A stretch of DNA of 64,000 nucleotides from Taiwanofungus camphoratus (taxonomy: Eukaryota; Basidiomycota; Agaricomycetes; Polyporales; Taiwanofungaceae), in contig CP021223.1 in the NCBI GenBank assembly GCA_003999685.1, positions 186,001 to 250,000 on the forward strand, written 5' to 3'. Of this stretch, positions 44,008-55,856 are shown piece by piece. Every line of letters begins with the position of its first letter. The stretch's first letter is position 1. The notes beneath the pieces are model-generated. The model searched no databases and was not told where the DNA came from. It saw nothing but the letters and a program-made list of their open reading frames with translations. Position numbers and translations under genes: made by a program.

Positions 44008-45252
44008 TTTCCGGCCCGTCATGCTGATGTGACAGCACTTGCATAGTGACGTATCGCGCGGAGTTACTACCGCCCGAGTGCACGCAGATGGGGAGGCGGG
44101 CGTGGGGCGAGCTGGCTTGTTGAGGCAGTTCCTCATGCCAACTAGGCCCTTGTTCCCTCTACAGTCAGTCCTAGCCAAGTACCAACGTAAGTCGTTTGAA
44201 ATGCACTTGATGTTCTTACCAACTGTTGTGCCTGTAGTATAATGCATATTTTCCATCGGTTATTCTTCAAGTAATTGCCTAACACGCTTGAGCAAAATCC
44301 CAAATTTGAATAGATGGAACAGGTCAGACAACGATGGCGAATGCACAAGTACTCAATCTTCCTTGCCCGTTCCATAGTCTGGTCCACTTTTTCGTCTGTT
44401 GACAGCGTTGGAGGAGGAACCAATGCGTTCCTGGTGATGGAAAATGGTAAAAGAAAGTGCCTGTTGTGCCCCATTGCACTTCTGCCAGTCACAGTCATTA
44501 GTGCCGTCCGTATGGCACGTAGCTAACATGACGACAAAGAAAGGAAACTTTCGTGCTTCACGCAGTACTTCTATCCCTGCTATACCTATTCCTTCGGACT
44601 TTATGCAGTGGAGCATCCAGTGCACGTTCTGCATCATCTTGTTTGAGTTTCGAGTTGTATTATGTTGTCTGCTGGAGTACATATGTTCACGGGCAAAACA
44701 TTGCCTTTGGTCAATCTCATTTGAATAAGGAAATAAGCGCATATCCGGACGCCGGTTAAGCTTCCTCGCTTGAGATATGCAAAGCTACCTTCCCTTACGA
44801 TGTATCAAGTATCGAAGTCCTGTATGTACTGTATGGTTAATGTGCACGAGGCGGTTCAATAGCTTCTAGTCCTCTCGGCGTCCAGGGGGCGGCGGTGGCG
44901 TGTCAAACCCTCCTCGATGCATCTGCCATCAACCAATGGGCGAGCTTTTTCTTACTCAATAGCATTGATGGGAACCATTATGAGGCTCCTGCCTGTCAAG
45001 TCGCGGTGGCACGAGAGCTACTGATGCAATCTCTTGACAGCCTTGCTGAAAAGACATCACATTTTCTGTCTGTGACTTTGCATTTCTTCAATTGCATCCT
45101 GAATAAATGTGTGAAAGGCAGTATAGGTATATCACGCTAGGGTAAAAATACACTGCTCTATGTTGTCAGCGAGTACAGCGAACTTTACTATGATTATGTA
45201 TTATGTAGTAAATGATACAATGTTGTTTCAAGGGTATCCAGCGCGATATAAT
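44008..45252 (+). other. Intergenic region with a possible small unidentified gene
   Basis: Plus-strand pieces at about 44039-44240 (RAGLLRQFLMPTRPLFPLQS) and 44314-44526 (RQRWRMHKYSIFLARSIVWS, ending VRMARS) look somewhat protein-like. The second can be spliced through a 46-bp intron to its stop, but I could not join the two or find a start. A separate 81-codon frame at 44895-45140 has no recognisable features. No family was recognised. Confidence 0.25.
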
Positions 45253-46560
45253 TTACAGGAAATACTCTGGCAACTACACATACGGTAAGTTTAGACACCC
45301 TCACATTCTATCAAAGAACATACCTTGCCACCAGCGTTTTGCGCTACCTGCTGACTTGGGCCATCCCTCTCATTCTCTGGTGCAGCCTGAAATACATTGA
45401 AGTACATCGATCTACCAGGTCCCACTTCCAATATACTCGCTGAGTTCCCGCAACGATAGCAATAATTGGGTGCAGACCAGACTGTTGAAAGATGCTTGTC
45501 AAACAGAGACGCGTACCCTTCCATGCAAAGTTGATGTGCGCGCAAGATGTGGGACATTTTATTTGTCTCGAGAAACTTGTATACAACGCCCGAGCCGAAC
45601 GTATATCCGGCACCGCTGTATAAGCGTCGTCAATAACTCGACTTCGATGACAAACAGTAGATCGTGAATACCGAGGCGAAATAGCGAAATCTTCTTTCTC
45701 GGGATCTGGGTCTGACCATACGAGGTCGGCCATTGGTCCCTCATGAGGAATCTCTGTTGTAATATTAGCCATCCTTAATTGCAATAGACAGAGCGACAGA
45801 AGAACCTCGAAATCGATCAACAACCTTGATCTGGTCTATGGAGTGAATTGACGGTGACAATCCTAATTGCACCTCTGAGTAAGGAGAACCGGTATAGAGA
45901 GAGGGTGTACCAACCACCGTGAACACAGAAAATTTGATCGTCGATCACAACAGACAGAGTAAGGAAGTCGAACATATCTGTGAAATATGTCCACACATGT
46001 GACGATCCATATTTTCGGACACACTCTGTATAAAACCCATATGTCTGAAATGACCAACGTAAGCCACAATGCATGAGCACCACAGTATAGAATACCTGGG
46101 TGACCGCCCTTGATTCGTGATTCCCTCGAATGAGCTGTACACGGTCAGGATAGCGTAGCTTCAGACATGTCAAGAGCGAAATGGTTTCGACGCTAAATAG
46201 ACCTCTGTCCACATAGTCGCCTGAGATGAAAAGTGTTCAGTCGGGAGACAGTGCAATGTCTATTAGAACATACCTAAGAAGAGGTAGTTGGTATGCGGTG
46301 CGTAACCGCCTATTCGGAATATTTCGATGAGATCGTAGAACTGGCTTGAATATTGGATCAGAGCGAGCTGACTAGAGCACTGGCTTTGCTTACCCATGGA
46401 TGTCTCCTACCACTGTTACTGGTGCACTAACGTGGACCACATTGGACTCTCGCATGAGCACCTCCTTCGTCTTTTCGCATATTTCACGCAGAAGGGCCTG
46501 GTGCAGTAACTGTTTTCGTAGTAACTGCTGTATGCACGCGTCCAGATCGAAAGGGGCCAT
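45253..46560 (-). CDS. PPH3: Serine/threonine protein phosphatase 4 catalytic subunit (PP4c/Pph3)
   Basis: Metal-dependent phosphatase; PP4 reverses DNA-damage phosphorylation, for example of H2A. Eight exons on the minus strand fit in phase: 46560-46394, 46344-46274, 46220-46096, 46044-45915, 45862-45806, 45753-45672, 45615-45324, 45264-45253, giving 311 residues, close to the 307 of PP4c. All PPP metal and catalytic motifs are intact: GDIHG (52-56), GDYVDRG (80-86) and RGNHES (111-116), then CVHGGLSP and [27 protein letters not shown] and DMFDFLTL favour PP4 over PP6/Sit4. The last exon is only 12 nt and encodes Tyr-Phe-Leu-stop, the conserved carboxymethylated tail that controls binding of regulatory subunits. 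The third intron is 51 bp, stop-free and in frame. Confidence 0.95.
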
Positions 46561-48775
46561 AGGCAGAGTGGATATACTCTCTGGCAGCCACGCAGCTTGG
46601 GAAACCGAATACTAGTTAGTTGGGACTTATTTGTCACCGTTGACCAATATGGACATCCTAGTTCTCGACGATCAGCTTCACCCACGACGAGTACATACCA
46701 CTACGGTCACGACTCGGGGTTTGAGAAACAATCGTCAATCAATTCGCCTGCTTCATTGGAATACAATTGTCACTGGTCTTGGTATTAGTATTGGTTGTGG
46801 ATCATGGATTCCTGATTCCTCCATTTGGGGGGTCTCCTGCCTTACAGTGTTCAGATAGACTCCCGCAATTCCGGGTCATCGCAATCTGGTCGATATCGTT
46901 ATCCAGAGTTTGCTTTGACCAACAGTTACGGTAAGCGATTGGAGAAAAACAGGCTTTGACAGTTTTTATTAGGTCTGCGCTGGCCTTATCATGTTCAAGC
47001 ATATGTGCATAGTGAATTTTAAGCAACGATAACGAGCATGAGTGGACGGCCTGTCTTGCTACAAGTCCGCTCTCCTGGTGTGGTGTTGGACGTCTGTGCA
47101 CTAGCTGATTGTCAATACAACTCATTACGTCTGATCCTATGTTGGCTTTCCTGCGCATCATAATCATCTTCTGCGGCTGTTAATATCTATATCAAGGACA
47201 GCATGGAGCTGCTTGACAGCTTTTTTTTCCCTGCGCATGTCAACCTATTCGGCTAAGTTGCACAATCTAAACTCTGTTTTACGCAGTCAGGTGGTCTATT
47301 GCTTCTGATTCATCGATGTTCTCCTATAGCGTAAGTCTTCTGTTTACCTTTTCAACAGGATCGTATGCTTTCTGCTTTTAGACTTGTGGCAAAATCAGTG
47401 CGCATGTCTGATGCACCACTTATTTGTGTTGCCTTCCTAGAGGCTTCTCCTCGAACGACGACCGTTGTGTACTAGTGGCAGCAACAGACGTAGGTCTACC
47501 TTGATGATCCTCTCATGTCATAGTTAGTAAGGTCAACATGTGGTTCCGGCATCCGATGCCAAAATCGCACCCTTTGATCATATCGCCCTATAATCCGGGC
47601 CCCTCTTATGGCTTGCGATCGTTATCGTCTCCTCTTCCAGCTGATCACTGTGCTCCACGTTACCTACATGGTCAGTGCCGAAGACTTGTTCAAAAACAGT
47701 CACATTGCAAGTCCTCGATGATCGGACTCCATATCACATTCATTCGTGGTAGTACTCAATTGTTATTTCGTCCATGGACATTTCTATCGGTGCGCTGGTC
47801 TATCCCCATCGGTTCACCCACTTGCTAAAAAGTGCTTTATACTGAAATATGACACGATTCAAGTATCGCGGTGTCAAGTAAGGAACTCTATATGTTGTTG
47901 GTCTAGTCCGACACGATTTTCAAGATGGATTGCGCAATCAGCGAGGAGTCCCAGAGGGTCCGTAAGCGCTCATGATTAGCTGTGTCAACTAATGTCACAG
48001 CTTCTGGATTGCGATAATGACCTGATACTTTGGCACGATGAGTATTCCGGTTGCTCAGAAAGGTCGAATCGGCTTATAATCTTCGTGTCCAACTTTGTAT
48101 CATGTTTCGCAAGATCTCAAAATCACTCCAGGGAGCAGATCTTGTTTTATGCATGCCGCTCCTATTTTCACGGGGCCTGGGGCCGGGATGCGTGTGCATG
48201 TGCCCAAATTTATGCCTGTGGGCGATCTGCTCGAGTATCGGGGTTTGCCGGCAACGCTGTGTTACTCTACTGCGGAGATGACTTACTACTCTTGAAAACA
48301 AGGACGGACGCAACAACAACCCGCTAAATTAGCTGTTTCAGCTCATGCGTGTTAGTAGCTCTCATCAACGGAACGAAAGGAAACACCGGCGCGCCCTGAA
48401 TCAGTCCCGGAAGACAACGGTGATCCCGCCCGACGTTCGATGTGCTACAATCGAAGCCATCTCGAGAATGTGTCCCTTCCGGCGCTCCTTCAAGCACTTG
48501 ATCCTTGTAGCTCTGTCTGTCACAATGGCATCTATCAGCTGCGGGCTCGGTATAGGGCCCAGTAAACCGAACACGGCAACCAACAGTTTTCATGCCCGGA
48601 CGTCGAAGGGCCTAACCGTGATGGAACGGAATACCGATGTCGATCTGTCGCAAATTTCCCTGCTCATCGCTGAAGTGCGGAGACGTGAGCTTGTTAACCC
48701 AGCTATATAAGGGTCCCCCGCCACGACACAACTTTTTCTCTCAAGGGACCACCCAGTATACGCTAATCCTTAACC
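46561..48775. other. Intergenic region, 2.2 kb
   Basis: No supported gene. The longest frames (46802-47167 minus, 48345-48710 plus, 47992-48327 plus) carry no recognisable motif and overlap frames on the opposite strand. The part nearest 46561 should contain the PP4 promoter and the part nearest 48775 that of the zinc-finger gene, where TATATAAG (48705-48712) is a fair TATA box about 60 bp before the ATG. Confidence 0.4.
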
Positions 48776-49654
48776 ATGGACCCTTCTCGTCCTTCTGGTC
48801 ATGATCAACGATCACTTCCGGATACAACAGGCCGTTCCGGGTACCAGCATTCGTCTTCCGGTCCTGCGCATTTTCAGCAAGCTCGACAAAGCCTTGATTA
48901 TCCCGTACATGCTTACAGCACTCAGCAGCCATCCTATTATCATCCCTCTTCGCAGTATGGGGTGCAGCCATCTGGGACGCAGTTCCACCCGCACCCTCAG
49001 TATCCTTCTAGTGTTCATCCCACCGGACCGCAAAACCCATATCCTCCCATGTTAGGTAAGTTAAAAATTCTCTTATGTACATTTAAATGGATGCATTCTA
49101 ACGATTAACTTCCATTCCTAATCGTAGGCCAAACCCTTCGTGATCTGCCATTTTCCCATGCTCATTCTACTCCCCACGGTGGGCAGGGTGGACAAAGCCA
49201 CGGAGTGCACGCGGGGACTCAATTGACCTCTCGATGCTCTTACAGCGGGCAGAACTACTCGCAGATGAGCTCGTCCACCCATCGTAGCGCTCCCCAGTCT
49301 CAGTATCAGTCTGCGGGTCAGGGCATCCACTATATTCCTACCCCTGCTCAGACGATGCAGTCATACCACAATCTATCCTCACGCAGTCCTGAGTCAAACA
49401 CGAACATAGTCATAGCCCCGGCTTCGTCTCCATCTCCTGGAAGCGAGCGGTACGCGTGTGAAAAGTGCGACAGGACGTTCTCCCGCCTTCATGATCGCAA
49501 GCGCCACTATGAGAGTCAGCACATGCAGACAACCCACTTATGCCCCCATTGTGGAAAGGATTTCAGCCGGTCCGATTCGCTCAAAAGACACTTGGATAAT
49601 GGATGTGACAAGATGCCTCCTTCTGGTAGTAGCGGAGGGTCACCGATGGCTTGA
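48776..49654 (+). CDS. C2H2-type zinc-finger protein
   Basis: Probable DNA-binding transcription regulator. Two exons: 48776-49055 and 49128-49654, giving 268 residues. The first 195 residues are low-complexity and rich in Ser, Gln, Tyr, His and Pro, with no other domain. Two tandem fingers stand at the C-terminus, about residues 201-253: the first, CEKCDRTFSRLHDRKRHYES followed by QH, is a standard C2H2; the second, CPHCGKDFSRSDSLKRHLDN followed by GC, ends in Cys instead of the second His (C2HC). The linker MQTTHL is not the classic TGEKP. This two-finger C-terminal layout is common in fungal regulators. Targets are unknown. Confidence 0.85.
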
Positions 49655-52157
49655 TTGACAGCTCTTCTCGGAAGTGTTGGGTACTCATTTCCACTTTCAA
49701 TTCCACTAATGTTACATTACCCTCCTTTGCATATGCAGCTACCTTACCGTTCTTGGCTTCTACCTCCAATGGAGATCCAGTATGTTAGATGTTGGTCTTT
49801 CCATCGCTTGTGTTCGATTATAATGGCACGATATTATCCTCATTCGTATTCTACAGCCTGCGGACTTACCTGTACGTACAACTTATTTCTGCTATGTCAG
49901 CCGTCTGAGGGAATGATCTGGTTACGGTGCTCAACGGAAGCGCAAATGCGACTTTGAAAGCGCCGAGGGAGGGCAGGTAATACCCGCCTCTGAACTTTAT
50001 CCAGCCTCCTACTTGTTTCAGACACAGTCGGAGGATACATATTTGACTGATTCAGAAATTCATCGTCGGACGGTAAATGGTACAAAGCACGTGGTATGAT
50101 AGGTGGAGTGAGACAGCTACAATCAGTACGGCGCTGATGTCTCCGCACGCTTCGCCTCATCAGACACTGACACCGAAAAGACAGATGGATCCGCAGTAAA
50201 CGCAATTATCTTTCAACGCTGGTGCAGAATTTCATGTAGGTGACGGCAGGTGACGGGAATGTTACAAACTCAACCGGAAATGGGAGTCGTATTACACTCC
50301 CTGGATCAGCGCTGCTTCTCTCTTCTCTATCTGAGATTCCAATAAGGAGGCTGAAGTCAAACACCCGATACGAATCACCGATTGAAGAATGCGATTGGCA
50401 GCTCTTCTGCGTGTCGTATCACCTCCACAATGGCTTACAGACAGCGAGCTGGGAGATATGATCGAATTCTGATAGGCATGTGAATTGTCCCTCCAGGTGC
50501 ATCCATGTTTCATCCAGGTATCCCAGGAGCGCCTGTTTTAGGTGATTGACAATACTCTTCTCGCGATGCAGGTAACTGCCGAGACTCTGATATGCAAGGA
50601 GATGGAAAGAATGGATCAGCGAGCGCGCACACAAAGGTCAGATCACCGGCTGTTCTGAAATGTATGCAGAGTACCACCTAAGACTTGGTTTTTGCTGTCA
50701 AACCCGGGATAATCCACATGCAGCCGACTAGCGCACGGTGCAGACCTGGGCCAACCGGACAGGAAGCTCACCTGCATTGTCTGCGACAGCATGGGGAAAG
50801 TCGCTGCCACTTCAATGATGCTACCAGTCCGTGCCGAGTAAGGGGCCTGCAGCGCGACAGGACCAGTGTCACGAAGCGCAGTTTCTGCAGTAACGATAGT
50901 ACTTCACTTTCCTAAACTAGCCCTCATCAAGTCACGAGCGCGCGAAAACTTACAGTGTTCCCGGTGGAACATTAATACGTTTTGCACTTGACGGCCCGCT
51001 GTCCCTGTATATAATACTGACGCTGAGCCAGTATTCTCTGTAGCCGCCTTTTGAACGCCGTATCAATGCCGAACAGATCGCTTCCCGCCCCAATCGCAGA
51101 ATGATCCCTTCGTGGAGGAATTTGGTCGATAAATGCCGAATAGGCGCTGACGCAACTGACGAGTCGCAAGAGTAAGCTTCGAGGAGTCTCCTCTTGCAAC
51201 CCGCATGTCCACGACGTGACGAGGCCCATAACAGGAAGACCCATGCGATCACGTACGGCAAATGAAATAAGTCGCACACAGGACTAGGGACGCTCACTCA
51301 CGACCTGTTCCACTACACATTTTTTACACCCAACCGAAATCAACATACCGCGCATTTCGGCTTGTAGTTGCAGGGACATTACGTACCAGAAAGCACGGGG
51401 ATTGAATATTGAGTCTTGTGACCGTCTAATAAGTGATCTCGATGCTAAAGACTTTCCAGAGGGACGAGATGCGCCACCCCGATGTTCCTGTTTCTGAGCC
51501 ACAGTTTCAGAAGCAATCCACTGCGGCTAGCCGATTTCCTCATCGGCAACGCATGGCACATGTATGTTGAGCAATATGGATCTGATGATGCACAAGCCCG
51601 GAGCAACAACACTTCGTGAGTTCCTGTCGGCTTGCCATATAGTCGATTGTCACCATGTTTGCTCGGAATCCCGGAGTTTGAGGCCTTTCTTGTTCAGGTG
51701 CACATCCTCCCGCATGTTCCGAACACTCGACTTCGCTTCAATGAGACGTCTGCGTAAGCCTGCATCACTGCATCAAAATATCAATCCATTCGTGTATGGC
51801 CAGAGCCATGGGCCTGGGAGGCATCAGCGGCGTATTGGCGACATGGCAGTTGAAGCAAAAGCGCCGTCATTCCAATCCACATTGGGATGGCTTCACAATT
51901 TGATGCACAATTGCGGTACCGATGGTTTTGGCGAAAATGGCGATCGCTACCACACGAGGTACCGTTTCATTACCGCACAAATCGGCATTGCCTCGTCCAC
52001 GCGGTTATCTGTAACGCGTGAGGTAAGTCAGACATTGACACAGGCAATCACTCTTCCCAAACAAGTAATGCAATGTACAAGCACGTACGTCCATTCTAAA
52101 AAAATCATACAATACAGTATACTCTGGTCGCAGAGCCAGAATCAGGAAGGGCTGACC
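49655..52157. other. 2.5-kb intergenic region with unassigned coding-like frames
   Basis: Minus-strand frames at 51502-51284, 51277-50972 (VSCVSAYSAFIDQIPPRRDH) and 50634-50419 (LIHSFHLLAYQSLGSYLHRE) look protein-like and lie in order, as if from one gene, but no complete set of splice sites joins them and no family is recognised. On the plus strand a 226-codon frame (51564-52244) overlaps the Cwc24 3' end antisense. The region may contain a decayed gene. Confidence 0.3.
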
Positions 52158-53277
52158 TCACCCGTCTTCGCTTTCATCCCCGTTCCCGCTCTCGTTATCG
52201 CTGCCCTGCCCCAAACCTTCAATCGCAACAGCTTCGGTATGTGACCCACCGTCTGCCTCGTCGACATCATCTTCCCGTTTCTTTTTTATCTTCTCGATAA
52301 CTTTGTCCGCTCGATTGAATATTCCACCTGTGGGAGCACCGCATGCCGCGCATTTCGGAGTTTTCGAAAAGCGTTTAATGGCACATGCTGAACAAAAGTA
52401 GTGACCACAACGGGTAACAACAGGATCGGTATATGGTTTTCGGCAAATAATGCATGCAAAAGGAATGTCTTCGTCGTCAGAGTCTGTGTCAGAAACGTCA
52501 TCTACTTGCTTTCGAGGGTTTGCCGCTAATTTATCGAGTTGCCAACCGGCAAGATCTTCCACGCAGAAGCCAGTGAGTCACACTCTATAATTGAAGAGGC
52601 CAGAAAACTTACAGGTCCCTCGGTCGTGCAGAAATTTACAGGTATCACCAAAGCCGCAATATCCAGTTTCTGTGTGTAGCTGTATGAGTGCCACAACATC
52701 CGAATCTCCGCATTGGCATAGTCTACATACCTTTGTAATCCTTACACACGTCGGGCTGGTAGTCAACAATCGTGACAGTGCGAATCGTGCTGTTATTGGA
52801 TCGTTGGGGCCCCACACGCATCGCCTTTGGCACCTCTTGATTTTTCTTTATGTGGCTCGCGTATTTCTTCTGCCCTCTATACAGCCCGTCGTCGGGAACC
52901 TCCTCATCCTCATCACTCCCAGATTTCTTCTGTCTCTTTGCCAGAAGTTCCTCTGCCTCATCGCCCTGAAGTATCTCTAGAGCAGCGTTGGTGTGCGAGC
53001 CCGCTGCTGTCCATTTTACGTCTGGACCTTCTTTTTGAGGCTCGTCCTCTCCATACTCATCTTCATGCCGCTGCGATGATGTGCGTTTTGTGCCTGCACT
53101 GAGTAGATTTCCCGCCGCCTTACGCGAGGGCAATACGACTTCTGATTTTGAGGATGAGGGTACAGGGACTGTGAGCGCACTAGCAGGTGGGGAAGCGGAG
53201 CGCTTGCGACTGGTAGTGGGTCGCCCCCTGCCCTTCTTCTTGAAGAAAGGAACAGTTACGGGCTCCGTAGATGCCAT
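52158..53277 (-). CDS. CWC24: Pre-mRNA splicing factor Cwc24 / RNF113 (CCCH plus RING)
   Basis: Spliceosome component that joins the activated B complex near the 5' splice site; the RING may also give ubiquitin ligase activity. Three exons on the minus strand fit in phase: 53277-52731, 52669-52613, 52555-52158, giving 333 residues. The N-terminal 170 residues are disordered and charged. A CCCH finger starts at Cys 178 ([20 protein letters not shown], spacing C-x8-C-x5-C-x3-H) and is followed by the family-specific RGTYLAGWQLDKL. The RING finger occupies about 236-273, with CIICRKPYTDPVVTRCGHYF and CSACAIKRFSKTPKCAACG. An acidic tail ends the protein. Both domains and the linker between them match the family exactly. 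Confidence 0.95.
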
Positions 53278-53751
53278 TGTTGTAACCTGGCTATCAGAAT
53301 AGGATTCTGTTGCAGATGATCTTTTGCTCAGAGTCAAGGTCAGTGCTATCCAAAAGAACAGATGAATTGGCCGCTGAGTCAGCCGTCTGCCACGTGGTGC
53401 TACTCATTGGTATCTCGGACACTCAAGGCCAAAATGTACATTGTACATTCAATGTGCAATGTGTTTTTCAAGATTATTTCACCAGCCTATAGCACGTGTA
53501 ATCTTCTACATCGTCCACTACAGTACATGTAAAATATCTGTGTGTAGCAATTATGAATCAAGAGCGCGCGAGTGTCATTCAAGGTGCTGCAAACCGGGAT
53601 TTCGGACACTCTCCCGCGGTTGGCCTCCGTAAATCTTCATAAGTTCGCTCTTGTTTTTCTCCGGGATGTGTAGTCTACATGCAGAAGATTATGTATGCCA
53701 ATCTTGGCGCCAAAAGATTGGGTAGATGTCGAATAAATATCAAGTGTCCGT
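53278..53751. promoter_or_regulatory. Upstream region of CWC24
   Basis: No coding frame. Two nearly adjacent copies of a GTACATTGTACATTC / CAATGTGCAATG-like palindromic sequence at about 53435-53465 could be a regulatory or structural site, but no function is claimed. Confidence 0.3.
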
Positions 53752-53986
53752 CTCTGTAAAAAAGGATAGTCAACCGTAGTCCCCAAATTGCGCCAGGTGA
53801 CTATTATGTAGACTAAATCAGGGAGCATAGTCGCGCATTAGTCGCTTGAATCGACTACACCTTGACTGATGCGTGACTAATTTCTCCAAATTTGGACAGC
53901 GGCATTCAAGAAAAATGACTACTTAGTCCATTGGCGCAATTTGTGGACTAGGTTTGTGACTAGGTTGACTATCCTTTTTTACAGAG
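53752..53986. mobile_element. Fold-back MITE (about 235 bp)
   Basis: The left end CTCTGTAAAAAAGGATAGTC (continuing AACC) is the inverse of the right end, giving a 24-bp perfect terminal repeat. Pairing continues with CACAAATTGCGCC-like sequence further in, so most of the element could fold on itself. Direct repeats AGTGTCCGTC at 53743-53752 and 53985-53994 overlap the ends by one or two bases, indicating a target duplication of 8-9 bp. Internal GACTA/TAGTC words recur. No coding capacity. hAT or Mutator-type mobilisation are both possible. Confidence 0.85.
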
Positions 53987-55856
53987 TGTCCGTCCTGACA
54001 CGTGACGAATCATACACGGTGTTGCTCCATCTCATTTTGTGCATCTCAGCCTCAACACAAGAGATTATCGATATCCCTGGCACAGCTTGTTTACTAGTCC
54101 TCATATGTCAGTAGTAGTTGCATTGGGAAGTTTACCTTTATCTCGCGGACTAACTCTTGGCTTTAAAATCGCATTCCCCTTGACATTTTAAGGTCGCAGA
54201 TGTCAGTTCCATCTGAGACAGATGATAGAACGCTTTGATAGCTGATGCTCATCCTCCCACGGTCAGTGGGAACTACTGCATTTGCTCTTAAAGCCGTACG
54301 CGAGTCGCGGATTGTACGACTCCGAACATCGGTGCATGCGATGTTATGAGCATCTGTCCAAGTTGTTCTGGTCGCCTTCCCGTCATCGTTGTGTTGGATA
54401 CGGTTCTGGACTGCATTTGATGACTTCTGCCCCCCCTTTTCTCACCATCACCAGCGACTTCACACAGTTCATATCTTTTTACTTTTCCTGTGATCTTCAT
54501 ATAAGATTCTCTGGTTTGACTGACAGCTCATATCCCTCTGCCTTAGGCCAGCGATTGCACAATGTGGACAAACAGTAATTGTTGAATCCAGCTTCAGTGA
54601 GGCTGTATATCACCAGGACATCTCATGTTCAAACTCCACATACATACCCGAGCCCAACACGCTAGGCTAGGAAGTACGAAGAGTATCTTTGCGCCTTCAT
54701 GCTTTATCTGTCAGAAATGGACAACTACCTTTTTGCGTCTATTGTCCAATGCTGCTAAGCATCAACAGTGGTCCACGAGGCCGAAATTCGGCGATGAAGT
54801 TTGCTTGTAGGCCAGATCGCTTTGGTTAACTCGTTGGGGCGTGCATCTTATACCTGACCACACGATCACCTATGGACGCGGAGAGGGAAGAGTAACATGG
54901 AGCTCGGGGTCGCGTTCGCGCTCGCTGCAATACTCCACTGGTAGGCGCGTTGTCATTCGTGAGGACATCGATGCATCTCAGGCTGCTCACTAGACTTACC
55001 TGCTAGATATCTGATCCGCTGCGAGGCACATGGGTATCCCCGTGGTATCGACACTCGAACGTTGGTTGCACCTCACGGAGCCAAGGCTAAAGCCTACATT
55101 GCGTAAATGAAGCCCTCTGTCCTCGCTACCATCTGGTTTCTGGATCTTCGTCACTTCATTAATTTTGACGAAAGATCGTCCATCACGCTCAAGCCTCACC
55201 TTGCTCGAGGGTCTGGCAAGCTTGTCCGGCTGGAGGGGGGATCGTGTCTCACAGGCCTGACTTACCCGGTGCTTATCATTTCCCTATCGGGGAAGATCGA
55301 TGCAATTTTTGGAGCTGACAAATCATCCTGTGGCTGAAAATCGGGAGCGCAAATTTCTTAATCCGGGTGGTGCACTTATCCCACAGTGTGCTTGCATTGA
55401 CGAAGTCTTCGCTTTCTGCGAGGGCACAGCACCGTACAAGTAGGATAGTAGTCAGTATCGATTATGCAGACAGAACAGACACAAGACCGCGAGGGCATAA
55501 TACGATTGATCTGACTGGGACCTGTGCCTTGTATGTCGAGTCAGATAACAAGTAGCAATTGAGTATAGCCGCGGTTTTTGGCCGGGGCGAATAGGCCGGC
55601 CAATCTTAGTCACCCAGATCAAATCCTTCTCGAGTTCTGTCCTCGTGCCGCCTAATTCAAAGCTCCCTGAAAAACACCCATCTGCAAGGACTTGCTCGCC
55701 TGGATAGCACTATCATCCCTCGCAGTCCTTGTCGTACGCATCACTGGGGCTCGCAATTAGCACAAGTTGCCCGCGGGGTGGACTACGACGACGAAGCCGG
55801 CAAAGAAGACACGCGCCCACGGTGACACATTGATTAGGAAGCAATAGGAAGCAGAC
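53987..55856. other. Intergenic region, upstream of the bZIP gene
   Basis: Only short frames with no recognised family. The proximal 300 bp before 55857 should include the bZIP promoter and 5' leader. Confidence 0.4.
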
